A DNA stretch of 64,000 nucleotides from Micromonospora antibiotica (GCF_017599305.1 NZ_JAGFWR010000022.1:1-64000); one strand, 5' to 3'. Shown: positions 35,756 to 44,794, counted from the first letter of the stretch. The notes: generated from the letters alone by a model not told the origin. Translations and numbers: made by a program.

Positions 35756-35781
35756 ATCGAAACATCGACCTGCGTTTCGAT
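35756..35781. promoter_or_regulatory. ATCGAAAC/GTTTCGAT dyad
   Basis: An 8-bp inverted repeat with a 10-bp spacer sits between the two cellulase CebR boxes. GAAAC/GTTTC dyads occur before cellulase and xylanase genes in actinomycetes, so a second regulator may bind here. A GATACT -10-like hexamer overlaps its right end (35779-35784), which would place the start of transcription close to operator 2 (inference). Confidence 0.45.
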
Positions 35782-35795
35782 ACTGGTAGTTGTCG

Positions 35796-35809
35796 TGGGA
35801 GCGCTTCCA
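35796..35809. promoter_or_regulatory. CebR-type operator 2 before the cellulase
   Basis: TGGGAGCGCTTCCA, one base from the CebR consensus and the mirror image of operator 1. It lies 260 bases before the cellulase start, just past the GATACT hexamer, so a bound repressor would block initiation. The leader from here to 36068 shows no gene. Confidence 0.8.
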
Positions 35810-36068
35810 TGGCACACTGTCGAATCAACGCAGCGGAGCCAAACACGCGCGAGTGATGGGTCGCCGAGGGCATCCGGGTCTCCCGGACGGCACCCGAAGG
35901 AACGGCACGGCCGGCCTGCTCGGCCGTACCCCGTCCCTGCCCCGGCCCACCGGCCGGACCGACCACCATTCCGGCGCCTCCGTCCCCCCGCGCACCCCTG
36001 TATCCGCGCGTGGAGGTGCCTCCGCCGGGGCCCGCAGCCCCGGCCCGGTCCGAGGAGACACCGCGCAC

Positions 36069-38975
36069 ATGAGACTCATGGCAAGACGTCGCCGCACGGC
36101 GATGCTCGCCGCCACCGCACTCGCCATCGGCGGGGTGGGCCTGCCGGCCAGCGCGGCCCAGGCCGCCCCGGCCTGCGACGTGGTCTACGCCACCAACGAC
36201 TGGGGCAGCGGCTTCACCGCGAACGTCACCATCAAGAACCTGGGTGACGCGCTCAGCAGCTGGTCGCTCAAGTGGACCTTCCCGAACAGCAGCCAGCGGG
36301 TCACCCAGGGCTGGTCAGCGAAGTGGAGCCAGAGCGGCAGCGAGGTCACCGCCACCAACGAGTCCTACAACGGCAACATCGGGACCGGGGGCTCCACCAC
36401 CATCGGGTTCAACGGCTCCTACTCGGGCAGCAACCCGAAGCCGACGTCGTTCACCCTCAACGGCACCCCGTGCAACGGCACCCCGGCCAACCAGCCGCCG
36501 ACGGTCTCCCTCGGTGTGCCCGCCGGCCCGTTCACCGCGCCGGCCGACGTGCCGCTGACCGCCACCGCCAGCGACCCGGACGGGACGATCAGCAAGGTCG
36601 AGTTCTACCGCAACGGCATGCTGGTCAACACCGACACCTCCGCGCCGTACGCGTACACGCTGACCTCGCTGCCGTCCGGCAACTACACGGTCCAGGCCAA
36701 GGCGTACGACAACGCCAACGGCATCGGCGTGTCGGAGAAATCGTTCACCGTCAGCCCCGCCACCGGCCCGGCGCTGGTCGCCACGCCCTCCGCGGTGAGC
36801 GTCAACGAGGGTGGCAGCAGCACCTTCAACCTCAAGCTCAGCGCCGCGCCCTCGGGCAACGTGCCGGTCGCCATCACCCGTGCCGGTGACACCGACATCA
36901 CGGTCTCGCCGGCCAGCGTCACGCTGACCCCGAGCAACTGGAGCACCGGGGCCACCGTCACGGTCGCCGCGGCGGAGGACGCCGACACCGCCGGTGGCAC
37001 CGCCACCATCACCGCGGCCGGCACCGGGGTCTCCTCGGTGGTGGTCACCGCCACCGAGATCGACAACGACACCCCCGGTGGCGACAACGCCTACGTCGCG
37101 AAGTTCCTCGACCAGTACGGCAAGATCAAGAACTCGGGCTACTTCAGCCCCGAGGGCGTGCCGTACCACTCGATCGAGACGCTGATCGTCGAGGCCCCCG
37201 ACCACGGCCACGAGACCACCTCCGAGGCGTTCAGCTACTGGCTGTGGCTGGAGGCCTACTACGGCCGGGTCACCCAGAACTGGGCCCCGTTCAACAACGC
37301 CTGGACGGTGATGGAGAAGTACATCATCCCGTCGCACGCCGACCAGCCCACCGCGGGCGTCGCCGGCACCCCGCAGTACGCCGCCGAGTACAACCTGCCC
37401 AGCCAGTACCCGTCGGCGCTGAACGCCAGCGTCCCGGTCGGCCAGGACCCGCTGCGCTCGGAGCTGCAGTCCACCTACGGCACCGGCGACATCTACGGCA
37501 TGCACTGGCTGATGGACGTCGACAACACCTACGGCTTCGGCCGCTGCGGTGACGGCACCACCAAGCCGGCGTACATCAACACCTTCCAGCGGGGCACCCA
37601 GGAGTCGGTGTGGGAGACCATCCCGCAGCCGTCCTGCGACACCTTCAAGCACGGCGGCCAGTACGGCTACCTCGACCTGTTCGTCAAGGACTCGGGTGCC
37701 CCGGCCAAGCAGTGGAAGTACACCAACGCCCCGGACGCCGACGCCCGCGCCGTGCAGGCCGCGTACTGGGCGCTGACCTGGGCCAAGGCGCAGGGCAAGC
37801 AGGCCGACGTCGCGGCCACCGTGGCCAAGGCCGCCAAGATGGGCGACTACCTGCGGTACGCGATGTACGACAAGTACTTCAAGAAGATCGGCAACTGCGT
37901 CGGGGCCAGCACCTGCCCCGCCGGCACCGGCAAGGACTCGGCGCACTACCTGCTGTCCTGGTACTACGCCTGGGGTGGCGCGTACGACGCCAGCGCGGGC
38001 TGGTCCTGGCGGATCGGTTCCAGCCACAGCCACTTCGGTTACCAGAACCCGTTCGCGGCCTGGGCGATGACCAACGTGAACGAGCTCAAGCCGAAGTCCC
38101 CGACCGCGGTCGGCGACTGGCAGAAGAGCCTCGACCGGCAGCTGGAGTTCTACACCTGGCTCCAGTCCGCCGAGGGCGGCATCGCCGGTGGCGCCACCAA
38201 CAGCTGGGACGGTAGCTACGCCCAGCCGCCGTCGGGCACCGCCACCTTCTACGGCATGTACTACGACGTCGACCCGGTCTACAACGACCCGCCGTCGAAC
38301 CAGTGGTTCGGCATGCAGGTCTGGTCGATGCAGCGCATCGCCGAGCTGTACCTGGAGACCGGCAACACCAAGGCCAAGGCGCTGCTCGACAAGTGGGTGC
38401 CGTGGGCGATCGCCAACACCAAGCTGGGCACCAACTGGGCGGTTCCGTCCGAGCTGAAGTGGACGGGCCAGCCCGCCAACTGGAACCCGAGCAGCCCGGC
38501 GTCCAACACCGGCCTGCACGTCGAGGTCAGCTCCACGGGCCAGGACGTCGGCGTCACCGGCTCCCTCGCCCGGACCCTGATCGCGTACGCGGCCAAGTCG
38601 GGCAACACGCAGGCGAAGGCCACCGGCAAGGGCCTGCTGGACGCGCTCTCGGCGGCCAGCGACAGCAAGGGTGTCTCGACGACGGAGACGCGCGGCGACT
38701 ACAAGCGCTTCGACGACGTCTACAACGCCGCTGACGGCCAGGGCCTCTACGTGCCGCCGGGCTGGACCGGGAAGATGCCCAACGGTGACACCATCGCCGC
38801 CGGCAAGAGCTTCCTGGACATCCGGTCGTTCTACAAGAACGACCCGGACTGGCCGAAGGTCGACGCGTACCTCAAGGGCGGCCCCGAGCCGACGTTCAAC
38901 TACCACCGGTTCTGGGCCCAGTCCGACATCGCCATGGCGTACGCGGACTACGGGATGCTCTTCCCGAACGGCTGA
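36069..38975 (+). CDS. Secreted GH48 cellobiohydrolase with CBM2
   Basis: A 968-residue exoenzyme. Signal peptide 1 to about 34 (ASAAQAAPA), CBM2 about 36-135 with its disulfide pair C36/C135 and exposed Trp residues, an Ig-like domain (about 145-230, VEFYRNGMLV), a Calx-beta/immunoglobulin-like domain (about 240-330, SVNEGGSSTFNL), then GH48 from about 339 (YHSIETLIVEAPDHG, HETTSEAFSYWLWLEA). GH48 enzymes cut cellobiose from reducing ends of crystalline cellulose. E382 and E386 lie in the conserved HETTSEA segment that carries the proton donor. ATG 36069 follows GAGGAG; ATG 36078 is alternative. Two CebR-type boxes upstream link it to the divergent beta-glucosidase. Confidence 0.9.
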   Translation: MRLMARRRRTAMLAATALAIGGVGLPASAAQAAPACDVVYATNDWGSGFTANVTIKNLGDALSSWSLKWTFPNSSQRVTQGWSAKWSQSGSEVTATNESYNGNIGTGGSTTIGFNGSYSGSNPKPTSFTLNGTPCNGTPANQPPTVSLGVPAGPFTAPADVPLTATASDPDGTISKVEFYRNGMLVNTDTSAPYAYTLTSLPSGNYTVQAKAYDNANGIGVSEKSFTVSPATGPALVATPSAVSVNEGGSSTFNLKLSAAPSGNVPVAITRAGDTDITVSPASVTLTPSNWSTGATVTVAAAEDADTAGGTATITAAGTGVSSVVVTATEIDNDTPGGDNAYVAKFLDQYGKIKNSGYFSPEGVPYHSIETLIVEAPDHGHETTSEAFSYWLWLEAYYGRVTQNWAPFNNAWTVMEKYIIPSHADQPTAGVAGTPQYAAEYNLPSQYPSALNASVPVGQDPLRSELQSTYGTGDIYGMHWLMDVDNTYGFGRCGDGTTKPAYINTFQRGTQESVWETIPQPSCDTFKHGGQYGYLDLFVKDSGAPAKQWKYTNAPDADARAVQAAYWALTWAKAQGKQADVAATVAKAAKMGDYLRYAMYDKYFKKIGNCVGASTCPAGTGKDSAHYLLSWYYAWGGAYDASAGWSWRIGSSHSHFGYQNPFAAWAMTNVNELKPKSPTAVGDWQKSLDRQLEFYTWLQSAEGGIAGGATNSWDGSYAQPPSGTATFYGMYYDVDPVYNDPPSNQWFGMQVWSMQRIAELYLETGNTKAKALLDKWVPWAIANTKLGTNWAVPSELKWTGQPANWNPSSPASNTGLHVEVSSTGQDVGVTGSLARTLIAYAAKSGNTQAKATGKGLLDALSAASDSKGVSTTETRGDYKRFDDVYNAADGQGLYVPPGWTGKMPNGDTIAAGKSFLDIRSFYKNDPDWPKVDAYLKGGPEPTFNYHRFWAQSDIAMAYADYGMLFPNG

Positions 38976-39137
38976 GTTGACCCTGCCGGGTGGGTGGCGC
39001 GGCGCCGCCCACCCGGAGGCCGACCGGGCCCGGGGGAGCGGACGCCCGGTCGGCGGGCGGCCTGATTCCCACGGTCAGGCCGGGGGTGGGTCGACCGTCC
39101 GGCCGACGCAGCGGAACGGCCGGCCCACCCCACCATC

Positions 39138-39163
39138 CCCTTTCCCGCTCCGGCGGGAAAGGG
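39138..39163 (+). terminator. Hairpin after the cellulase (CCCTTTCCCGC)
   Basis: Perfect 11-nt arms with a 4-nt loop, about 160 bases after the cellulase stop. An A6 run follows on the + strand instead of T, so for the convergent strand the order is U-run then hairpin. It is a likely structural terminator. Confidence 0.55.
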
Positions 39164-39224
39164 CCGTGAAAAAAGAGGGCGCGCGGGATAACGCGACGCC
39201 ACCTGACGGAGTACCGTGTTGATC

Positions 39225-39256
39225 GGAGAGGCCGCTCCCCCCGTGGCGGCCTCTCC
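39225..39256. terminator. Hairpin before the DUF3159 gene end (GGAGAGGCCGC)
   Basis: Perfect 11-nt arms (39225-39235, 39246-39256) with a 10-nt loop, followed by ATTAACG. It is the second hairpin in the 308-base convergent gap and probably ends both transcripts. The remainder of that gap shows no gene. Confidence 0.7.
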
Positions 39257-39283
39257 ATTAACGTATCCGCTCCCGGCAGCACC

Positions 39284-40195
39284 TCAGCGGGGTTCCGCCG
39301 GGTGCCGCAGCCCCGGATGGCCGGCCGGCAGCGACCGGCGGATCACCACCCAGCTCACCGTCAGCGCCGCCGCCACCAGCGGCCAGGTCAACGCGACCCG
39401 CGCCACGGTCAACGCGAGCACCTGCCCACCCAGCCACAGCGGCAGGAACACCGCCACCCGCACGACGTAGGTGGCCGCCCACACCCAACTGCCCCTCGCG
39501 TACGCCCGCAGCAGCGCCGGGTCGCGCCGCCACCGCCCGCGCTGGCGCAACGCCGCCCCGACGACCACCCCGAGCAGCGGCCGGCGTACCACGATGCTCA
39601 CCATCCAGACCAGCGCGCTGGCGAGGTTGGAGAAGACCTGCACCGCGAAGAAGTCGGCGGCCCGACCGGTGCGCAGCGCCACTACCGCGGCCAGGCAGAC
39701 CGCCAGCAACCCGATCAGCACCGCCCGGGGGCGGTCCCCGCGCCGCCACCGCCACAGCGCCACCGCCGTACCGGCCAGCACGGCCACGGCGACCCCGCCG
39801 ACGACCGACCGTCCGGTGGCCAGCCAACCGATGGTGAACGCCACCGGCGGCAGGGTCGCGTCGACCGCGCCCCCGCGCCCACCGAGCAGACCGGCCAACG
39901 ACTCCACCTGCTCCGGCGGCTGCGGTGCCGGTCCGTGGGGTGCCGGCTCGTGGGGTGCCGCCGGGTCCCCGGCCGGCGGTGGTGCGGTGGTCCGCTGTCC
40001 GGTCGCCGTGGGCGCGGCGGCGGACCGCCCGGCCGCCGGGTTCCCGGCCGGTGGCTGCTGGGACGGCCCGTGCGGCGGCGGTGCCGGCGGGTCCCCGGCC
40101 CGTGGCTGCTGGGACGGCCCGTGCGGCGGCGGTGCCGGCGGGTCCCCGGACGGCGGCTGCCGGGTCGATCGTCCGTGCTGCGGTGTGCCGGTCAC
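39284..40195 (-). CDS. DUF3159 membrane protein
   Basis: A 303-residue protein. The first 90 residues are Pro/Gly/Gln-rich with two copies of a PPAPPPHGPSQQP unit. The rest is DUF3159: SLAGLLGGRGGAVDATLPPV, then five or six membrane segments and RAYARGSWVWAATYVVR. The function is unknown. GTG 40195 follows GGGAGG at five bases; GTG 40201 is an alternative. It is divergent from the PAP2 gene with an 83-base gap. Confidence 0.75.
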   Translation of the reverse strand: MTGTPQHGRSTRQPPSGDPPAPPPHGPSQQPRAGDPPAPPPHGPSQQPPAGNPAAGRSAAAPTATGQRTTAPPPAGDPAAPHEPAPHGPAPQPPEQVESLAGLLGGRGGAVDATLPPVAFTIGWLATGRSVVGGVAVAVLAGTAVALWRWRRGDRPRAVLIGLLAVCLAAVVALRTGRAADFFAVQVFSNLASALVWMVSIVVRRPLLGVVVGAALRQRGRWRRDPALLRAYARGSWVWAATYVVRVAVFLPLWLGGQVLALTVARVALTWPLVAAALTVSWVVIRRSLPAGHPGLRHPAEPR

Positions 40196-40278
40196 CGTCA
40201 CCTCCCGTGGTCCCGTGTCAAGGTATCCGGGTCGCCCCGGTGGGCCCACGAGCGACGTGCCGGGCATGCCGCTACGGT

Positions 40279-41166
40279 GTGCGGGTGCGTGCGACGGCAA
40301 GGGGTTGGACCGCGGTCTGGTTGGTCGTACTGGCGTTGGCCCAGACGGCGGCCTTTCTGCTGGTGTGGCGGTTCGCCGTGCACACCGGGACCGGGCAGTG
40401 GCTCGACACGGTCGCGTTGACCGGCAACCGGATCGGCCAGGACCGCATCGACGGGCTGGTCAACCGGATCCTCAACGCCATGTCGGTGGTCTCCCTGCTG
40501 GCGGCCATGGTGGTGATCTTCTTCATCGCCCTGATCCGGGGCCGCAAGGCGCTCGCCATCTCGGCCACCCTGCTGATCGCCGGGGCGAACGTCACCACCC
40601 AGGTGCTCAAGTACGTCATCGACCGACCCGCGCTCGGCATCGACCCGCAACGCGACGCGGTCGGCAACAGCCTGCCCAGTGGACACACCACCATCGCCGC
40701 CTCGGTGGCGCTGGCGCTGATCCTGGTGCTGCCGGCCAAGGTGCGTGTCCTCGGGGCGTTCCTCGGCACCGCGTACGCGGCCGTCGCCGGGGTGGCCACC
40801 CTCTCCGCCGGCTGGCACCGGCCCAGCGACGCGGTCGCCGCGTTCCTGGTCGTCGGCGTCTGGGCGGCGCTGGCCGGCCTGCTCCTGCTGGTGTTCCAGC
40901 ACGAGCAGGCGCAGGTCGCCCCGGACGACGCGCACAGGGTTGCCGCCAGCGTGCTCGGCATCGGCGGCCTGCTCGCCGTCCTCGGCTGCGGACTGGCCCT
41001 GTCCGGCCTGCTCGACCAGCAGCAGGTGCCGGTGGACGAGCTGACCCGCCGCACCCTGTTCATCGGGTACGCCGGCAGCGCCGCCGGGATCGCCGGCACC
41101 ATCGGGGTGGTGGCCGCACTGGTGCTGCTCTCCGTACACCGCCTGGTGCCCCGCTGGAAGGGCTGA
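40279..41166 (+). CDS. PAP2-family phosphatase (membrane)
   Basis: A 295-residue membrane protein with the three PAP2 motifs in order: KYVIDRP (K-x6-RP type), PSGHTT, and AGWHRPSDA with the catalytic His. Six to eight membrane segments. PAP2 enzymes dephosphorylate lipid phosphates such as undecaprenyl pyrophosphate or phosphatidic acid. GTG 40279 or 40285 are both possible. Confidence 0.85.
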   Translation: MRVRATARGWTAVWLVVLALAQTAAFLLVWRFAVHTGTGQWLDTVALTGNRIGQDRIDGLVNRILNAMSVVSLLAAMVVIFFIALIRGRKALAISATLLIAGANVTTQVLKYVIDRPALGIDPQRDAVGNSLPSGHTTIAASVALALILVLPAKVRVLGAFLGTAYAAVAGVATLSAGWHRPSDAVAAFLVVGVWAALAGLLLLVFQHEQAQVAPDDAHRVAASVLGIGGLLAVLGCGLALSGLLDQQQVPVDELTRRTLFIGYAGSAAGIAGTIGVVAALVLLSVHRLVPRWKG

Positions 41167-41189
41167 CCGGAGGCCGGGGCCGGCACCTG

Positions 41190-41885
41190 GTGCCCCTGGC
41201 CGGTACGGCGTTCCGTGCCGAGTGCGTCCGGCTGGCCGTGGTCCTGGCCACGCTGACCGACGCGGACCTGGACCGGCCCACCCCGTGCCCGCCCTGGGCG
41301 GTCCGGGACCTCGTCGCCCACGTCCGCACGGGTGCCGGACGCCTGGTCGACATGCTCGCGGCGCCCGCGCCGCCGCGCGCCGAGGTGGACGCCGCCGGCT
41401 ACTTCGGCCCGGCGAAGTTCACCCCGCAGGTCGACGCCGACCGGATCGCCGACGCCCGGCGGGCGGCCCGCGGTCCCGCCACCCCGAGCGGGTCCACGGA
41501 AGCGGTGGCGACCGCGGCGGCCTTCACCGCCGCCTGGCGGGCGACCGACGCGGCGGTACGGACGCAGCCGGCTGACCGGGTCGTCCGTACCCGCCACGGT
41601 GACCCGATGACGGTGTACGAGTTCCTGGTGACCCGCGTGGTGGAGGTCGGCGTGCACGGGCTCGACCTGGCGATGGCGCTGCACCGCGAGCCGTGGCTCA
41701 CCCCCGCCGCCGCGCGGGTCATCGCCGACCTGTTCACCGGGGGACGGCCGGTCCCGGCCGGGCTCGGCTGGGACCGCCTCACCCTGGTCCGGAAGACCAC
41801 CGGCCGCGCCCCGCTCACTCCCGCCGAGCAGCGGATCATCACCGCGCACCCCTTCCCCCACCTGTCCCTCACCACCCAGACCTGA
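41190..41885 (+). CDS. Maleylpyruvate isomerase-like mycothiol-dependent enzyme
   Basis: A 231-residue protein of the MDMPI/DinB-like metal-binding fold. CPPWAVRDLVAHV holds the first His, and VVEVGVHGLDLA gives the E-x3-H-x2-D metal set. Family members use mycothiol, the actinobacterial glutathione substitute, for isomerisation or detoxification; substrate unknown. The likely start is GTG 41190, 24 bases after the PAP2 stop. The spacing to the upstream GGAGG (about 16) is long, so the start is uncertain. Confidence 0.75.
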   Translation: MPLAGTAFRAECVRLAVVLATLTDADLDRPTPCPPWAVRDLVAHVRTGAGRLVDMLAAPAPPRAEVDAAGYFGPAKFTPQVDADRIADARRAARGPATPSGSTEAVATAAAFTAAWRATDAAVRTQPADRVVRTRHGDPMTVYEFLVTRVVEVGVHGLDLAMALHREPWLTPAAARVIADLFTGGRPVPAGLGWDRLTLVRKTTGRAPLTPAEQRIITAHPFPHLSLTTQT

Positions 41886-41957
41886 CCCCCCACCACCACA
41901 GAACCCACGCTCTCCCCCCGAACAACCCGCCCCCGCCCCCGGCCCCCGTCCCCGGCC

Positions 41958-42041
41958 CGGTGATCAAGAGGTTTGCGCGCGGTGATCAAGAGGTTTGCGT
42001 CAGCTTGATGATCAGACTTGACGCAAACCTCTTGATCACCG
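41958..42041. repeat. Palindromic element, copy 3 with a duplicated left arm
   Basis: Arms 41980-42002 and 42019-42041 (23 nt, perfect) flank a 16-nt loop and hold the same 22-nt core as copies 1 and 2. A second, shorter copy of the left arm, without the last three core bases, precedes it (41958-41977), so the left side is a 22-bp tandem duplication. It lies between the MDMPI-like gene and the broken ltrA gene. C-rich sequence precedes and G-rich sequence follows. Confidence 0.9.
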
Positions 42042-42060
42042 GACTCAAGCGGGGGTGGGG

Positions 42061-42817
42061 TTAGAGGGGTGCGGGGTTAGAGGGGTCGGTGGCCCGGCGG
42101 GGGTCGGCTGCCGCGACCGCGCCGAGCACCACCATCACCGCCGTGGCGGAGAGCAGGGATGCCACGTGCAGCAGCAGGGGGAAGAGCAGCACCAGGGCTG
42201 CGGCCGCGATCCAGCGGGACGGCGAGACCCGGCCGAAGACCTCGTACTCGAACCGGGTCCGGCCGAGCAGGAAGAGCACCGGGCAGCCCACCACCAGCAC
42301 CACCCAGGCCGCCTCCGAGGCGGCGAGCGGATGCTCGATGGTCAGCTCATACCCGATCGCAGCAGCATGCGCAGCTTGAGCCGCCGGTACTCGTGGTTGC
42401 CGAGGGCCACCAGCAGCAGCCCCGGGCGGAACACCTGCGTCACCACGTACGCCACCGCGAACGTCAGCCCGGCGGAGGTGAACGCGCGGGGGATCGCCAC
42501 CCCCATCACCATGCTGCCGGTCAGGGCGACGATCACCACGAGCTGGAGCCAGCCGTGGTGCGGGTCGTACCGGCTGGTCGTCCAGGCGACGCCCTGCCAG
42601 ATCGTCCAGATCGCGAGCAGCAGCAGGGTCTTGACGCCCCGGTCACCGGGGACCAGCCGGTGGTGCCGCCGGGCTCCAGGGCCAGATCCTCGAAGGCGCG
42701 GAACGAGATGCGGGTGAGCGCGAAGACGTACACCAGGTCGAAGAAGAGCTCCAGGAAGGTCGCGCCCTGCGCCGACCCGGTACGCCGCAGCGGAGCGGCC
42801 TGTTCGCCGCCCGTCAT
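42061..42817 (-). pseudogene. Broken low-temperature requirement A (LtrA) gene
   Basis: Three pieces in different frames make one LtrA-like protein. The N-terminal piece has GATFLELFFDLVYVFALTR. A frameshift near 42636 (VTG then VKTLLLLAIW) leads to the second piece, which ends after YRRLKLRMLL. Directly after, in another frame, comes the C-terminal piece from IGYELTIEHPLAASEAAW to the stop. Full-length LtrA proteins are about 370-400 residues with more membrane segments, so about 150-200 central residues are missing at the 42355-42365 junction. Frameshift plus deletion means no functional product. ATG 42817 would be the original start. Confidence 0.8.
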
Positions 42818-42942
42818 GATCGTCGGCAGCTGCCGTCGGCCCAACCCACCAGGGGTTGGTAGGCAACCTGGCCGGTCCCGGGGACGGTCAACGCGGCAAT
42901 CCACCCTTGTTCCGTCGGGGGTGAGCGGGCACCATCGACCGG

Positions 42943-43983
42943 ATGACGAACCGATGGGGCCTCACGGTGCCGCTGACCGGTGTCCCGCTCGCCGAGCACG
43001 CCGCCTGCTATGCGGCGGTCGAACGGGCCGGTTTCACCGACCTGTGGTCGTCCGAGGTCAACGGCACCGACGCGTTCACCCCGCTGGCGCTGGCCGCCGC
43101 CTGGCAACCCGGCCTGCGGCTGGGCACCGCGATCACCCCGGCGTTCACCCGGGGGCCGGGCCTGCTGGCGATGAGCGCGGCGGCGCTGGCCGAGGCCGCC
43201 CCGGGCCGGTTCGCCCTCGGCATCGGCGCGTCCTCCCCGGTGGTGGTGGGGGACTGGAACGGCGTGCCGTACACCGAGCCGTTCCGGCGTACCCGTGACC
43301 TGTTGCGGTTCCTCAAGCCGGCCCTGCGGGGCGAGACGGTCGACGGGGCGTTCGACACCTTCCGGGTGCGCCGGTTCACCCTGGAACGCCCGCCGGCCAG
43401 CCCACCCCCGGTGCTGCTCGCCGCGCTGCGGCCGGGGATGCTGCGGCTCGCCGCCGCCGAGGCCGACGGGGTGATCCTCAACTGGCTGGCCGCCGACGAC
43501 GTCCCCCGGGTCCTCGCGGAGCTGACCGGTCGTGGCCCGGGCTTCGACGTGGTCGCCCGGATCTTCGTCTGCCCCACCGAGGACGCCGGCCACGCCCGCG
43601 CCCTCGGCCGGCGGCTGATCACCAGCTACCTCACCGTCCCCGCGTACGCGGAGTTCCACCGTTGGCTCGGCCGGGAGCCGGTGCTCGGGCCGGTCTGGGC
43701 GGCCTGGGCCGCCGGTGAACGGCGGGCCGCCGCCGCAGCCGTCCCGGACGAGCTGGTCGACGCGCTGATCCTGCACGGCTCGCCCGAACACTGCGCGGAG
43801 CAGGTGCGCCGCTACGCCGACGCCGGGGTGGACGTGCCGGTGCTCGCCCTGCTGCCCACCCCGGAACTGGCCGCCGGTGGGGCCGCCGCCCTGGGCGACC
43901 TGATCGCCCGGCTGGGACCGCCGCCGGTCCCGGCGGGCGGGCCGGACGAGCGTGGCAGCGGGCAGCCGGCGGGACGGGACTGA
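42943..43983 (+). CDS. LLM-class, probably F420-dependent, oxidoreductase
   Basis: A 346-residue TIM-barrel luciferase-like protein. WGLTVPLTGVPLAEHAACY starts the barrel; LRLGTAITPAFTRGP, RFALGIGASSPVV and DGVILNWLAADDVP are the cofactor-side segments of the F420 type. The substrate is unknown. It starts at ATG 42943 and ends 1 base before the SDR gene, so the two are an operon, and the pair may act on one pathway. Confidence 0.8.
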   Translation: MTNRWGLTVPLTGVPLAEHAACYAAVERAGFTDLWSSEVNGTDAFTPLALAAAWQPGLRLGTAITPAFTRGPGLLAMSAAALAEAAPGRFALGIGASSPVVVGDWNGVPYTEPFRRTRDLLRFLKPALRGETVDGAFDTFRVRRFTLERPPASPPPVLLAALRPGMLRLAAAEADGVILNWLAADDVPRVLAELTGRGPGFDVVARIFVCPTEDAGHARALGRRLITSYLTVPAYAEFHRWLGREPVLGPVWAAWAAGERRAAAAAVPDELVDALILHGSPEHCAEQVRRYADAGVDVPVLALLPTPELAAGGAAALGDLIARLGPPPVPAGGPDERGSGQPAGRD

Positions 43984-43984
43984 G

Positions 43985-44794
43985 ATGAACCTGACCGACC
44001 GGGTGGTGGTGATCACCGGGGGTGCGGGTGGCATCGGTGCCGCGCTGGCCCGCCGCTTCGCCGCCGAGGGGGCCGCCGCCGTCGTCCTGGCCGACCTCGA
44101 CGCCCGGGCGACGGCAGCGGTGGCCGAGACCGTCGGCCCGGTCGCCCGGGCGGTCGCCGTCGACGCCGCCGACGAGGGCCAGGTCCGCGACCTGGTGGCC
44201 GACACCGAGCGACGGTACGGCCGGATCGACCTGTTCTGCGCCAACGCGGGCGTGGCCACCGGCGTCGGCATCGAGGCCCCCGACGCCGACTGGGAGCGGG
44301 CCTGGCGGGTCAACGTGCTGGCCCACGTGTACGCCGCCCGCGCCGTGCTGCCCGGCATGCTGGCCCGTGGTGGTGGCCACCTGCTGCACACCTGCTCGGC
44401 GGCCGGGGTGCTCACGGCGGTCGGCGACGCCCCGTACACGGCCACCAAACACGCGGCGGTCGGGCTGGCCGAGTGGTTGGCGATCACCTACCGGGACCAG
44501 GGCATCCGGGTCAGCGCCCTGTGCCCGCAGGGGGTGGACACCCCGATGCTCGCCGACGGGCTGGCCACCGGCCACCTGGCCGCCCGGGTGATCGCCGCCT
44601 CCGGCCCGGTGCTCACCCCCGACCAGGTCGCCGACGCGGCGGTCGCCGGGTTGGCCGAGGAGCGTTTCCTCATCCTGCCCCACCCGGAGGTCGCCGGGTA
44701 CGCGCTGCGCCGCGCCGAGGACCCGGACGGTTGGCAGGCGGGCCTGCGCAAACTGGTCCGCCGGCTGCGGGCCGCCGGCCCGCCCCCGGCGTAG
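43985..44794 (+). CDS. SDR-family oxidoreductase
   Basis: A 269-residue classical short-chain dehydrogenase with TGGAGGIG (cofactor), CANAG, Ser in HTCSAAG, and the YTATK catalytic pair. The D after LVLADL suggests NAD preference. ATG 43985 is one base after the LLM stop. Substrate unknown; coupling with the LLM enzyme suggests a shared pathway. Confidence 0.85.
   Translation: MNLTDRVVVITGGAGGIGAALARRFAAEGAAAVVLADLDARATAAVAETVGPVARAVAVDAADEGQVRDLVADTERRYGRIDLFCANAGVATGVGIEAPDADWERAWRVNVLAHVYAARAVLPGMLARGGGHLLHTCSAAGVLTAVGDAPYTATKHAAVGLAEWLAITYRDQGIRVSALCPQGVDTPMLADGLATGHLAARVIAASGPVLTPDQVADAAVAGLAEERFLILPHPEVAGYALRRAEDPDGWQAGLRKLVRRLRAAGPPPA

Noticed and set aside
36315..38906. Very long - strand reading frame (863 aa) opposite the GH48 gene
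   Set aside because: It mirrors the strong coding bias of the GH48 gene, has no family resemblance, and long antisense frames are expected in very GC-rich DNA. The same applies to the 959-aa - strand frame at 29836-32715 and several others.
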